A stretch of DNA of 64,000 nt, from NCBI GenBank assembly GCA_030674185.1, contig JAPXFY010000018.1, positions 40,843,503 to 40,907,502 on the forward strand, in the 5' to 3' direction. A program made the position numbers and the translations under genes. Of this stretch, positions 1 through 9,906 are shown one piece after another (the stretch's first letter is position 1; each line of letters begins with the position of its first letter). Origin of the DNA: Monoplex corrugatus (lineage: Eukaryota; Mollusca; Gastropoda; Littorinimorpha; Ranellidae). The notes under the pieces were generated by a model. It saw only the letters and a program-made list of their open reading frames with translations. It searched no databases and had not been told where the DNA came from.

Positions 1-600
1 GTATCTGAGAGATTCCTATTGATGGCTATTTGATGAATAAATGCCATAAGGTAAAAACGTAGTAAAAGAGTTGCTGTCACGACATGAAGAGTGCAGCTGC
101 ACAGAGTGGAATAAAAATGCTAGAACTTAGCGACGACTGCTGGCTGTTGAATGGTGCATAAAACGCAAAACATATTGTGAAATTGAAAGCCTGAGACAGG
201 TATTGATTTATGAATGTTCATCAACGATCGAACACAAATTGCTCAAGATTTTAAACCGAGCTATGGCACGGTTCATGATAGTATAGCAGTTAAAGCCCTT
301 GAAGTTGTATCACAGAATGGCAACATAACCAGATAAAAATATTTCATTTTTCCAAAGTTATCACTAAGACAGCAATGTTCAAAACAGAAGAGCCAATGGC
401 ACGGTCGGTGAACTTTGATATTACCTTTCACCTTTCTAAAGTAACGCTAAGAAATAGAACAGAAAATGGCCAGTGGCATAACTCAAAAGGGGTGCACTGA
501 TAGGAAACAAATCAAGACTTCAAAATAACAAAAACCGGACAGGACAAGTCTCCAGCAAGATACATGTAGTGTAACTCCTCAAGAAGAACAACCTCGACGG
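1..600. other. 3' flank of caveolin gene A
   Basis: No gene seen. The part next to the stop codon (about 540-600) is, on the minus strand, clearly similar to the sequence after the stop of gene B (about 19386-19440), so it is probably 3' UTR. No clear AATAAA was seen on the minus strand, so the transcript end may lie outside the window. Confidence 0.4.
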
Positions 601-932
601 TTAAGCGTTCTTGACCACGATGTTGCTGAAGAAGAGACCGGCCGTCTCGCAGATAGGACCCAGACAGCATTGCAGACAGGCGCCACAGAACTTCTGGGCA
701 CAGCCACAGTTGATCATGAAGACTCTCAGGCATGGGGTGATGTACCACACATGCTGGAAGGTGATGATGGCGAACTCACATCCCCAGCAGCAGGCTATGG
801 GACATCCACACAGGATGGTCATGATGTTGTAGCAGATGCTCTTGGCCAGGTTGAAACAGGTGTAGGAACATTTCCAGCAGCAGTCGATGGTGTGGGCGCC
901 TCAGGTTCCGCGATCACGTCCTCGAAGGCCAC
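601..932 (-). CDS. CAV: Caveolin gene A, exon 2 (frameshifted)
   Basis: Exon 2 of a two-exon caveolin gene. Caveolins are integral membrane scaffolds that insert a hairpin into the inner leaflet, oligomerise and shape caveolae. The exon follows a CAG acceptor (intron side 933-934) and ends with TAA at 603-601. It opens with VAFEDVIAEP, the family signature. The rest is nearly identical to exon 2 of gene B, including CCWGCEFAIITFQHVW, TPCLRVF and the C-terminal SNIVVKNA. It is 332 nt instead of 333. One base is missing between 900 and 901 (GAGGCG where B has GATGGCG), so the conceptual product leaves frame after ten exon-2 residues and stops near 819, giving about 56 aa. The remaining frame is open to the normal stop, so this is either a very young lesion or a base-calling error. 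Pairs head-to-head with gene B. Confidence 0.85.
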
Positions 933-1172
933 CTGTATTGACACAGACAAGCAGCTGTTGTCGTTAGTGAAAGCTACAGTTTTCGGCTTCAAGATGTTAT
1001 AAAGCTCTTTGCAAATGTGAGGGTCTGAAACCAAGAGACACAAAAGACAAGTACAACATTACATATTGCGAGTTACTCTTCTGAGTTTATAGAACGCTTC
1101 CTGAGAGAACTCTGGCTATATAAAGAGCGCGCGGACTTGCTCATAAAGGGAAATTACTTTACATCGACCGAA

Positions 1173-1195
1173 GACAAGAGGGTGTGTATGTGTGT

Positions 1196-1261
<66 letters not shown>

Positions 1262-1281
1262 TGTGTGTCTGTGTGTCTCAG
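1173..1281. repeat. (GT)n microsatellite
   Basis: About 100 bp of nearly uninterrupted GT dinucleotides. The open frame through it (VCVCVC) is not a gene. Confidence 0.95.
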
Positions 1282-1454
1282 TTTTATGCGTTAGCAAGAC
1301 TTTCTTTTCTGTTTATGGCTGTATCTTTACCAAATCTGGAATGAAAAGTGTAAAGTGTTGAGGAGTGGAAAATGCATAAGTTTGAAAATGACGGTTAAAT
1401 CAGCACTTATTCATTAAAGTGTGTGGAAAGTACTTTATTAACTACTTCTCAGAA

Positions 1455-1870
1455 TATTTATGTTCTGTTCCTGCTATCGTGACAGTCTACCTTTGTCCTC
1501 GTTTCACATCGTTTTATTTCGTTTGATCCCCTGTGGGAATGCCGGGGGCTCTTTCAGTATAAATGATAACCCCCTGTCCCCCCCCCCCCCCCCCCAATCC
1601 CTTTCTGGAAATTCTATGCTAGAAATTTCCTGATTTTCTGTCACGTCACTCTTTTTGTTTCTGCCTTATCCCTTTGCTTTCTGTCATTTCTTGCTACCAT
1701 TTTCTGCCTTGCTGGTCCATTCACTTCTGTGTGTTCGATACAATCTTGAGTACTTTCTCTAGGGACTGATTACTGGGTAATGTTTCATGTGCATTTTTTT
1801 GGCTCTAGGGAGGTGAGATATGCGGAAGGAATTCTGAGTAATTTGGGCCCGTTTTTAGTAATGTTTTAGT
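1455..1870 (-). repeat. Dispersed repeat R1, copy 1
   Basis: Reverse-strand copy of an about 550-bp dispersed repeat found around ten times in this window. Recognised by the shared G/C-run end (here poly-C at about 1578-1596), the block ending in a CTTTCAGTATAAAT-like string, and the inner part matching 10450-10740 and 31080-31330 in reverse complement. No coding capacity seen. Confidence 0.65.
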
Positions 1871-2084
1871 GTTTGGAGAACCTTGGTGCTATTCCAAGTT
1901 CACAACTCTGAGATTGTTGGACAAAGATAAACATGCGTATGTTTAAGAGTCAAATATAGTTGTATTTGATGTGTATAATCCATAGACAACTTCCAGTACG
2001 CAAAGATGTACGGACCTCGGGTTATTTTCAAGATCATCTGTATTTTTGTTTTCTACATGATATAAAAGGAAAAGTATCAGTATG

Positions 2085-2995
2085 ACTTGACCAGTGGTCG
2101 TCGTAGCGTAGCGGTTAGCACACCGGACTACCGCCTGGAAGGTTGTAGGTAAGAATCCCCATTAGTCCTTTTAGAATCATGTGGGTTTGGGGCCCCAGCC
2201 GGCTTGCTCAGATTTGAGCGTGCTATGGGCTCATTGGGAAGATTGGGACCATGCAGTCAAGTCCCATCCACTCCACTACTGTGTCATTGAGGGTGTTGCT
2301 CAAATACACTGATCAACACTGCAGGTGTCCCGTATCCTTCGGGTCTGGTTATCGCCAGGATATATTATGATAGTAAGCGTAGACTACAGCCCTGTCACGC
2401 AGTCTCAGTCATAGTAGAAACTCTTTAGCATCATGCTTATCGTCCTCATTGTCATCATCATCACGATTATCGTCCTTACTGTCATCATCATCACGATTAT
2501 CGTCCTCACTGTCATCATCATCATGATTATCGTCCTCACTGTCATCATCATCACGATTATCGTCCTCACTGTCATCATCATCATGATTATCGTCCTCACT
2601 GTCATCATCATCATGATTATCGTCCTTACTGTCATCATCATCATGATTATCGTCCTTACTGTCATCATCATCACGATTATCGTCCTCACTGTCATCATCA
2701 TCATGATTATCGTCCTCACTGTCATCATCATCACGGTTATCGTCCTCATTGTCATCATCATCACGATTATCGTCCTCATTGTCATCATCATCACGATTAT
2801 CGTCCTCATTGTCCTCATCATCATGATTATCGTCCTCACTGTCATCATCATCACGATTATCGTCCTCACTATCATCATCATCATAGCGTTGTAAAAACTG
2901 TCCTAGCTTCTGTGACCATTAAGGTGAATGAAGAGAGTGCGCGCCTTGGTTTGATTCTTGTATTAAGATTTGGCGCCTTATAAATATCATGAAAT
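2085..2995 (+). mobile_element. tRNA-derived SINE (family S1) with expanded minisatellite
   Basis: The 5' head looks like a tRNA gene, with an A-box-like TAGCGGTTAGCAC near 2107 and a degenerate B box (GGTAAGAATCC) near 2147. The body matches the minus-strand copy at 58690-59150 along its length, including the end section TGTAAAAA...CTAGCTTCTGTG near 2890. The 3' end has GGCGCCTTATAAATATCATG, also seen reversed at about 62440. Between body and end lies a 30-bp array that is only one or two units in the 58.7-kb copy. Confidence 0.75.
2430..2886 (+). repeat. 30-bp minisatellite, ~15 units
   Basis: Unit contains ATTATCGTCCTCACTGTC followed by ATCATCATCA(C/T)G. About 15 units differ mainly at C/T positions. 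Because the period is a multiple of three, both strands give long open frames (MMMMTVRTII and VLTVIIITII repeats) without biological meaning. Confidence 0.95.
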
Positions 2996-3005
2996 AAAAT
3001 GAAAG

Positions 3006-3745
3006 GGACCTACAAAGCCTTGTGAATATTTTAGAAATAGAAAGCAAAAATAAAGGGTTGGAGCTAAAAAGTAAGAAGACTGAAGTCATGGAAATCGATA
3101 AAAATATGAAATCTCCTCATGCAAAATAACAGCAAATGGCAGATACATTGAGACAGGTTGATAAGTTTAAATATCTGGGAACAATCGTTTCACCAGACGG
3201 CAGACGCACATCAGAAATAGCCAGCAGAATCGACCAAGCCAAAACAGCATTCAAGAAGATGAAAAGCATTCTTACCAAGAATTGCCTATCAATTTACATC
3301 AGGAAAAGAGTTCTTGAATGTTATGTAGAACCAATACTGTTGTACAGTTGTGAGGCGTGGACAGTCAACAAGCAAAGCCAGAACAAGATTGAGGCAGCCA
3401 AGATGTGGTTTCTAAGAAGAATTTTGAAAGATTCCATGGACAGCAAAGAAAACAAACGATACAGTCTTGATGGAGGCAGACACAAGAAGTCATTCATAAG
3501 GAAGATTAGGAAAAGACAGGCAACATTTATATGCCATTTTATGAGGAAAGGGGAATTGGAGCACCTGGTTACAACGGGAAAGCTGGAGGGAAAGAGCACC
3601 AGGTAGACCCAGGGAGAAGATACTAGACGGACTTGCAGAGTGGCTGAGGACAAGGGGAGTGGAAGAGATGCTTGAGGCAACAAGAGATAGAGACAGATGG
3701 AAGTCCATGATCGCCAACGCCATGTGGCAAGGCACCTGATGATGA
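3006..3745 (+). mobile_element. LINE family L1g, 3' fragment (GATGAT tail)
   Basis: 5'-truncated non-LTR retrotransposon. The frame at about 3136-3606 encodes the region just after the reverse-transcriptase core: YLGTIVSPDGRRTSEI, then LYSCEAWTVNKQSQNKIEAA, then a basic tail with GHF/CHFMRKGELEHLVTTGKLEGK. It ends with a characteristic GCCATG(T/C)GGCA(A/G)GGCACCTGATGATGATGATG string. About ten other pieces with the same 3' end occur in the window. Short tandem-repeat 3' tails instead of poly(A) are typical of RTE-like LINEs; the clade assignment is inference. Confidence 0.85.
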
Positions 3746-3834
3746 TGATGATAAATATCATCATCATCATTACTATATTATTATTATTATTGTTATTATT
3801 ATTATTATCATTATCATTATTATTGTTTCTCTTT

Positions 3835-4172
3835 GAAACTTTGGGGGTTCATATATCAAGTGCATTTTTGGCTCTAAGGAAACGTGATGTGCAGGAGCAA
3901 TTTCAGGTAATTTCGGATAGTTTTTATATAATATCCCTAGTTATGTTTACATTCATATTCAGGTGTCCCTCCCCTTTAATAAAGCGGGCGGAATGATCAA
4001 CGCCGGTGCATGTCCTTAGATCATGTGCGCGAATGCACTGATACGTGTAACTGATTATCTTTTCCAGGTGGTTTTTAGTTCTGTTTTCCTTTTTTTTTTC
4101 AGTGAGTTCTTTTGTTCGTTTTGAGATGGTTATAGCACCGATGTGACTCTGTGTTGGCTGGGCTTGACTCAG
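3835..4172 (-). repeat. Dispersed repeat R1, copy 2
   Basis: Reverse-strand copy. Shared landmarks are GGCTCTAAGG, GTGCGCGAATGCA, TAGCACCGATGTGACTC and the end TTGGCTGGGCTT, corresponding to AAGCCCAGCCGACTGCG in forward copies such as 10200 and 41690. Confidence 0.7.
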
Positions 4173-4211
4173 TAATAGTAACAGTAAGCTATGACGGTAC
4201 TATTGAACAGA

Positions 4212-4472
4212 TAGAAGTAGAATAAAAAAAAAAACAGAAGAAGAAGGGGAAGGGAGAAGGAGAAGGAGGAGATGAGAAGGAGGAGGAGGAGGAGAAGGAG
4301 AAGAGGAAGAAGAAGAAGAAAAAAGAGGAAAAGAAGACAGAAGAATTAAAAGATCTCTCTGAAGAAGAAGAAGAAAGAAGAAGAAGAGAGAAGGAGGAGG
4401 AAAAAGAAGAAGAAGAAGAAGAGGAGGAGGAGGAGGAGAAGAAGAAGAAGAAGGAGGAGGAGGAAGTCTGTC
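4212..4472. repeat. Purine tract (GAA/GGA)n
   Basis: About 260 bp almost purely A/G on the plus strand, made of irregular GAA, GGA and AAGAAG units. Long homopurine tracts can form triplex DNA. Gives a false Ser-rich open frame on the minus strand. Confidence 0.9.
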
Positions 4473-4855
4473 TTAATAAGAAGTTAGAGTACGATCGAGT
4501 GCGGTTGCCAGACGGATGGGTGACTGACCAGATACGAACGGGGAAAATGAGAAACAGTACAGGAGAGGAAATGAACACCGTTTTCATAACTATGGCTTTA
4601 AAACACTTTTGCGGTCTTTACGAGCTCTTTTCCAAATGATCACGCGGGTTATGAAGTGTGGAGGGTGACTATGGGGTTGTTTGACGAAGTCTTGGACCTG
4701 AGTTTGGACTTCACGTAAAAGTGCTAGCAGTCTCCTGGCCTCTGATACACTCCAGGTGAAACGTTCTTACTGAAACGGAGACGGGAACTGATGATCCTAA
4801 GTCTCAAGTTCAATTCCATCCGGCACCATGGAAGTTGGCTCACTGGCTGTCCACC

Positions 4856-5029
4856 TTAACCCTTTGACTCCCGAACCTTGTCCACAAGCGTCCTGCATTG
4901 CCAACCATACCAGCAAAGCAAAAACTTAACCCTTTGATTCCCTCATCCTACCCACCAGCAGGAAGCTGATGGATAGGGTGAGGGAATCAAAGGGTTAAGT
5001 TTTTGCAGTTGGTGGGCAGGGTGAGACAC
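4856..5029. mobile_element. Palindromic MITE (TTAA type), copy 1
   Basis: Starts TTAACCCTTTGACTCCC and contains an inner near-perfect inverted repeat (about 4925-5000), in which TTAACCCTTTGATTCCCTC pairs with GAGGGAATCAAAGGGTTAA across a short loop. The right outer end is degraded. Five other copies lie at 13060, 20235, 22915, 59744 and 62137. TTAA ends and a CCC start resemble piggyBac-type elements (inference). Confidence 0.75.
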
Positions 5030-5035
5030 GCGAAA

Positions 5036-5298
5036 GCAATTTTAGGCTTATTATGCCTGTTTTTACATAAATTGTCTTGATATCTCTAGGTATACTTAAA
5101 TTTGTATTGAAGTGGGTTTTTTTTAAATCCCCTGTGCGATTAATTGGACGGTGTGGTCAACGCCACGAGCACGTCCTTTGATTATGTGCGCGAATGCATT
5201 GATATGTGTACTTGTTCTTGTTTTTCCCCTGTTGAAGTTTTGTATGTTTTGAAGCAGCTATAGCCCTGATATGGCTCTACGCAGTCGGCTGAGCTTTA
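5036..5298 (-). repeat. Dispersed repeat R1, copy 3
   Basis: Reverse-strand copy with GTGCGCGAATGCATTGATA and AGCCCTGATATGGCTCTACG, ending in GCAGTCGGCTGAGCTTTAAA. It starts immediately after the MITE at 4856-5029. Confidence 0.7.
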
Positions 5299-5541
5299 AA
5301 CAACAATAACTTTTTGGTTCAGTTTTGTTGAAATACACGTTTCCCTAACACTACAATGCATATAATCATAATGACTTTGTGGTTTCTGGTCAGTGGACAG
5401 TTTTGGTACACTGTCTTCAAAATATTTCTTGGAGCTGGTGGGCCTCGGTTTCCTTATGAAAAAAAAGAGAAAGCTTAAAACAACAACAACAACAACAAAC
5501 AAACTAGAACCAACGTTTTAAGAACTGACAAATTTCTATAC

Positions 5542-5598
5542 CTTTAAGTGGTCATTGATGTTGTTGGGGTCCCTGTTGATCATGTCCAGTTCTGCCAT
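5542..5598 (-). CDS. CAV: Caveolin gene A, exon 1
   Basis: Nineteen codons on the minus strand, ATG at 5598-5596, reading MAELDMINRDPNNINDHLK. The exon ends AAG followed by donor GTATAG at phase 0. Known caveolins carry a similar NRDPK.(L/I)N(D/E) motif just before the FEDVIAEP signature, so both identity and splice position fit the family. Closest exon 1 in the window is that of gene D (same length, same M-x-E-x-DMINRDPNN start). It joins the exon at 601-932. No further upstream coding exon is needed, because the ATG opens the conserved block. Confidence 0.85.
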
Positions 5599-5679
5599 GG
5601 TGGATGAGTGGATGGACGGATGGACAGAGAAGCTCTAAACAACAAACAGGTGGAGAGACAGGAGACGGATCACAGGGGC

Positions 5680-5685
5680 TTAAAT
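5680..5685 (-). promoter_or_regulatory. Possible TATA-like element of gene A
   Basis: On the minus strand TGATTTAAGC lies about 85 bp upstream of the gene A ATG. Gene B has TGATTTAAAAGG about 108 bp upstream of its ATG. The shared TGATTTAA may be a core promoter element; position and match are suggestive only. Confidence 0.25.
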
Positions 5686-6152
5686 CAGACGTGTGCACCC
5701 CGATGCAAGGCCCAACCAGGACTGTTCGGCAACCCTCCCCAACCTGGGATCTTGACGGAAAACCAACTTCCCTCCTCACTCCTCCTGCCTCTTTCAAACT
5801 TTTTCATCCAGCCTGCACCCCCATCCCACCCACCACCCGCACACCGCCCTCAATTTAGTTGTGTTTGTAATCTTCGTCTCCTAAGAGACGGGCTTAAACA
5901 GCCCCCTCCCCGCTCTCCCTGCCCCCATTCTTTGTTGTGATGTTAAAATTCATCTGCGTATCAACTGACTTGCTTGTCTGGAGGGGTAATATGCTTGGCT
6001 TCGTTTTCTTCAATGCTCCAATGCTCAAATAGGGGAAAAGGGGTGGGGGATAGGGTGGGAGGTTAAAACTTGAATTTGTATTGCAAGGCGTTTTGCGTAT
6101 GTGGAATTTTCAATAGGTAAACCTGCATGCCTCTGAATTGCAGTCAAAAGGC

Positions 6153-6273
6153 ACGAGCGCGCGCGCGCGCGTGTGTGTGTGCGCGCGCGCGTGCATGCGT
6201 GTGTGTGTCTGTGTATGCGTGCGTGCGTGTGTGTCTGTGTGTGAGTGAGAGAGAGAGAGAGAATGTGTGTATG

Positions 6274-6318
<45 letters not shown>

Positions 6319-6320
6319 AT
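6153..6320. repeat. (GC)n/(GT)n microsatellite
   Basis: Alternating GC, GT and short GA runs. A further (GC)n is at 6423-6436 and (GA)n at 6473-6508. Alternating purine-pyrimidine runs are candidate Z-DNA. Confidence 0.9.
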
Positions 6321-6471
6321 TTCAAGTTTGAACATTGATTCTAAAAGTGTGGCAGGTAACTTGTGCTGACTTAATTAATCTTTTATCTCCAACACAATCC
6401 TTCCACAGTATATTAAGTTAAAGCGCGCGCGCGCGCCCGAAGGCACGACGCATGTGTTTGTGCCCCTGCAC

Positions 6472-6511
<40 letters not shown>

Positions 6512-6745
6512 CCTTCCCAACCTTTTGAAAGTGTTTCTTTGACATCCCTGGGTGAGAATATGAAATAAGTTAAGTTTGAAACGAACAAAAACACAAACTT
6601 GTCTCTCTGTAGCAGCATATAAAGAACAGGATGGAGAAACAGCTTTCATGGATTTCACGTGCAAATCGTTGAATTGTGGAGCATTGACGATTATGATATG
6701 ATAATAATGAAGCCGTAAACAACAGTTCTTGTCCTCGTTGAACCG

Positions 6746-7275
6746 ACATTTTTACTTTACTTTACTTTACTTTACTTTTTCCTTCCGCTTGTACCGGTGG
6801 GCGTCGCGGGGAGATACAGTCGTCTGTCAGCAGCAAGGCGGGTGGCCTGGAGAAGGGACATCTCGTGAGCTCTGAGGGTGTCTGCCACGAAGTCGCTCCA
6901 TCGTCGTCTTGGTCTTCCTCTGGCTCTCCAGCCAGAGTATCTGGTGTTGTATGCCCGAAGAGCTGGATGGTTTAGGGGCATACGTGTGAGGTGTCCAAAC
7001 CACTTGATCCTCATATGTTCGATGTGTTGTAGGACTGGTGTTGCTCCTACCATGTCTCGTATCACCTCATTTCTGATCTTTTCCCGCCTTGTCTTGTTTA
7101 CTGCTTTCCTCAGGCATTTCATTTCACAGGTGACCAGTTTTTTCTCGAGGACTTTAGTTAGGGACCATGTCTGGCACTGGTATGTCAGCGTTGGTAGAAA
7201 AATGGCGTTGATGAGTTTCGCCTTAGTGCTGGTGGGAATGCTGGAGTGTTTCAGGAGAGGGGCAAGTTGGAGACG
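6746..7275 (-). mobile_element. LINE remnant (second family), C-terminal RT region
   Basis: Minus-strand frame at 7122-6772 encodes MRIKWFGHLTRMP, then RARGRPRRRWSDFVADTL and LAADRRLYLP, the usual region after a LINE reverse transcriptase. Upstream sequence to about 7275 continues the similarity in another register. The 3' end has a pentanucleotide tail (ACTTT on the plus strand, 6748-6777). Broken and certainly non-functional. Confidence 0.75.
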
Positions 7276-7379
7276 ACACTGAATTCGAAAGGTTCATCTC
7301 GCACTATCATCGCTTTCACACCAGAAAGAAAGGAACAGGAACACTGATTCCTCCTTGTGGTGGGTGTGGGGGGGGGGGC

Positions 7380-7384
7380 GAATG

Positions 7385-7441
<57 letters not shown>
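7380..7441. repeat. (CA)n microsatellite
   Basis: About 55 bp of CA, preceded by a G run at 7367-7377. Confidence 0.95.
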
Positions 7442-7444
<3 letters not shown>

Positions 7445-7540
7445 TGAAGCATACATGAACCAACATATTGTTGATTTCAATGTACTCTTTGGTGGGCATG
7501 TAGATTCTATATCAGAAACACCTGCAAAATTCGAAAAGTG

Positions 7541-7672
7541 AATGCCAACATTTACAAGCCATTTTATGAGGAAAGGGGAATTCGAGTACCTGGTCACAAC
7601 AGGAAAGCTGGAGAGAAAGAAAGCATCATGCAGACCCAGGGAAAAAATATTGGACGGACTTGCAAAGTGGCT
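7541..7672 (+). mobile_element. LINE family L1g fragment
   Basis: Matches the 3' coding part of the LINE at 3500-3640 (CATTTTATGAGGAAAGGGGAATT, then CACAACAGGAAAGCTGGAG, then ATATTGGACGGACTTGCA; each only roughly shared). It ends abruptly at the border with the local duplication. Confidence 0.7.
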
Positions 7673-9095
7673 GTTCTGTTTGAAAGCGAATGGCATTTGT
7701 TGCGAAAAGAGAAAGACTACCACTGAAAGTATAGACGGTTGTAATCTCTTGCGCGCTGGTGTCATGATTTTCTTTCTCAATAAATAAATAAACAAGTAAA
7801 TGAACAACCGCTTCGACGAACAGACACAATAACTGAATGGAGATGGAGGACGGGGGAAGGCAAGACAAAAGTTTTCATCTGTCAGTTTCGAGGTAATCTA
7901 CCACCCCCGCCCGCATGGGTTAATGTGAAGGGGCTGGGGTTTCTGTTTTTGGAAAAAGGTTGTGTCAGGTCAAAGGCGTGCACCCGTGAACACCACCTCC
8001 CACCCCATACCACTCTCTGTACACATAAACAAACATCGAAGACACCAACAAGACAACTGTAGTGTTGTGCTTACAAACGCCATCAAAGAGATTATGCAAA
8101 CACAGTTTCAATGGCACGATTACTGTAGGGAGAAGAGTGGCAGAATGATTCAGATGTTCACCTGCCAATAACTAAATTCGAGGTTTCAGGGTTTGCTCCC
8201 CATAGGGGCCTCGACTGTTCTCACTCTGACCGAAAATCCAAATGGACGTCTAATCCTTCAGAAGGAGACGTAAAAAGAGTCGGACCCTGTTTGCCTTCTG
8301 GCTGTGGACTCTAACAGATCATGAAGAGCAGGGCATTGCCCGGCTGCCTTGGTACAAAACATTGGAGAGAGAGGTTGATTTCCCAGGTCACACCCGTTGA
8401 CAACCAATTAGCCTTCTTGCCTTTCTGAATTCTTGGTAAAAAAAAAACCTGTGAATACGAATATGACTTTGAAGCGAGGGAGAGGGGATGGGCGCCGCCC
8501 TCGTGGTCCTGGCCCCGGGAAATGTTGAAGTCTCTCTGACCTCGCTCCTACGCCCTCAGAATTGTGACTTAACACATTTCATACAGCGTCACGAGATCCT
8601 CGTGACTCAGCTTTCTTTCTCCGTGGACCGCGTCACGAGGATTTCGTGCCCTGAACCGTAGTTTCAGTTTCGAGTATATTAACAGAAAATGACCACATTG
8701 CTGACGTGAATCCTTTTCCGGCAAAGGAGTATAATTATACTCTTGTCATTTCCTTTCTTCGTTTACACGACGTTTGAATCGTCAAAAACGGCAAAGATAT
8801 AACCTTGTTTTCTGACAATACCCCCTCTGGCCTTTCTCTCTCCTAACATTACTTGGTCAACAGTTAGTACAGTGACCTATTTTCTTGGTAGGAAAAGGAT
8901 TAAAGGCTTGTGCCGTAATCATTCTGGATTTTCTCCATTACATGGCACCTGTGAAGATAGTGCATATGAAATTCATTCCAAGCGTGGAGACGTCATCTTG
9001 AGAAACTGAAATTGAAATTGAAATTGATTACCATTGTAGGGGTTTAGATGCAAGCTCACTCCTCCGGGCTATATCAGGGCTACTACCAACTCAAA

Positions 9096-9145
<50 letters not shown>

Positions 9146-9235
9146 ATCTAAGCATGTTGATAACCTTGGGTAAAAATGGAAAACTGGGAAAGGAAAACAA
9201 AGCACTCATATCATTCTCTTAGACACAATAAATAT
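7673..9235 (+). repeat. Local duplication, copy 1 (no LINE)
   Basis: Direct copy of 13337-13394 plus 15343-16625. Landmarks in order: TTCTGTTTGAAAGCGAATGG, CACTGAAAGTATAGACGG (7722), AACACCACCTCCCACCC, a tRNA-like SINE head near 8140 (GAGTGGCAGAATGATTCAGA), GAGCAGGGCATTGCCCGGCT, CATCTTGAGAAACTGAAA and AAAACTGGGAAAGGAAAAC. Copy 1 lacks the 1.95-kb LINE of copy 2 but carries about 380 bp (8508-8895) missing from copy 2, including a perfect hairpin GTCACGAG-ATC-CTCGTGAC near 8588. Confidence 0.8.
8895..9030 (+). repeat. Dispersed repeat S5 (GAAACT-tailed)
   Basis: Recurrent block: GCTTGTGCCGTAATCATTCT, then ATTCATTCCAAGCGTGGAGA, then CATCTTGAGAAACTGAAA with a short hexamer-like tail. Other copies: 16140-16210 (+), about 22600-22760 (-), 41480-41570 (+), 58340-58490 (-) and 61920-62062 (+). 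Probably a SINE or a LINE 3' end. Confidence 0.65.
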
Positions 9236-9287
9236 TACGTAGCACACAGAGATAAAACAGTGGTTAACTGCGCCTTTACACCCCCAC

Positions 9288-9469
9288 CCCATCTCTCTCT
9301 CTCTCTCACTCACACACACACACAGAAAGAGAGTGAGTGAGATAGTGAGAGAGTGTAAAGAGAGAGAGAATGAGAGAGAGAGAAAGAGACAGACAGAGAC
9401 AGAGACAGAGAGTGTGTGTGTGTGTGTTAGAGAGACAGTGTGTGTGTGAGAGAGAGATGAGACGAGAGC

Positions 9470-9503
<34 letters not shown>

Positions 9504-9689
9504 CGTGTACTATGACAGTTCTCAGCCAGCCATCCGAAACCAACAGTCTGTTGGTGAAATCCGTTTTCAACGATCTAATTTTAATAGAAACCAGCTCAAC
9601 AAGACCCGAAGGGAAAACACGGAAAAAGGTGTTTGGTGCAGTACTGTTTCAACGCCCAGTGATTGAGAAGATAACTATCATATTCGCGC

Positions 9690-9735
<46 letters not shown>

Positions 9736-9745
9736 CACACACCAC
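9288..9745. repeat. CT/CA/GA microsatellite cluster upstream of gene B
   Basis: (CT)n with (CA)n at 9291-9322, (GA)n with GT to about 9505, a unique spacer, then (CT)n at 9690-9733. It ends about 160 bp before the gene B ATG. GA/CT repeats near promoters can act as GAGA-type sites; that role is inference. Confidence 0.85.
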
Positions 9746-9795
9746 ACATACGCAACAGCCTGACAACTGAGCCTAAGGCAGTCCTCTTACTTTGA

Positions 9796-9803
9796 TTTAA
9801 AAG
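9796..9803 (+). promoter_or_regulatory. Possible TATA-like element of gene B
   Basis: TTTAAAAG within CTTTGATTTAAAAGGCGG, about 108 bp upstream of the ATG. A start of transcription about 30 bp further (near 9830-9840, TTTTCAGTTCC) would be normally placed. No experimental support. Confidence 0.35.
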
Positions 9804-9906
9804 GCGGAGGGGGTGTGCGGGATCGTGCAGTCGGGTTTTCAGTTCCCTTGCAAGTTAGTTGTCAAGTCAGCGAGCCTAACGAGGTGAAGATTACCAACTG
9901 GTCAGC

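Larger units (their letters stand above)
933..5541 (-). other. Intron of caveolin gene A
   Basis: Donor GTATAG follows exon 1 on the minus strand; the acceptor is ...AATACAG. The ~70 bp next to exon 2 are strongly similar to the same part of the gene B intron. The rest is filled with a GT microsatellite, R1 repeat copies, a tRNA-derived SINE with an expanded minisatellite, a LINE 3' fragment, a purine tract and a palindromic MITE. About 4480-4855 and 5299-5541 hold nothing I recognise. Confidence 0.75.
5599..9906. other. A/B intergenic region between divergent caveolins
   Basis: The 4.3 kb between the start codons of genes A and B should hold both promoters. Contents: a C/T-rich stretch (5700-5940) with no gene, GC/GT/GA microsatellites (6150-6510), a LINE remnant on the minus strand (6746-7275), a CA repeat (7380-7441), a LINE fragment, copy 1 of a local duplication (7673-9235) and a GA/CT cluster next to gene B. 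Confidence 0.6.

Noticed and set aside
2405..2894. Frames of ~155 codons on both strands
   Set aside because: 30-bp minisatellite, period divisible by three, low-complexity product.
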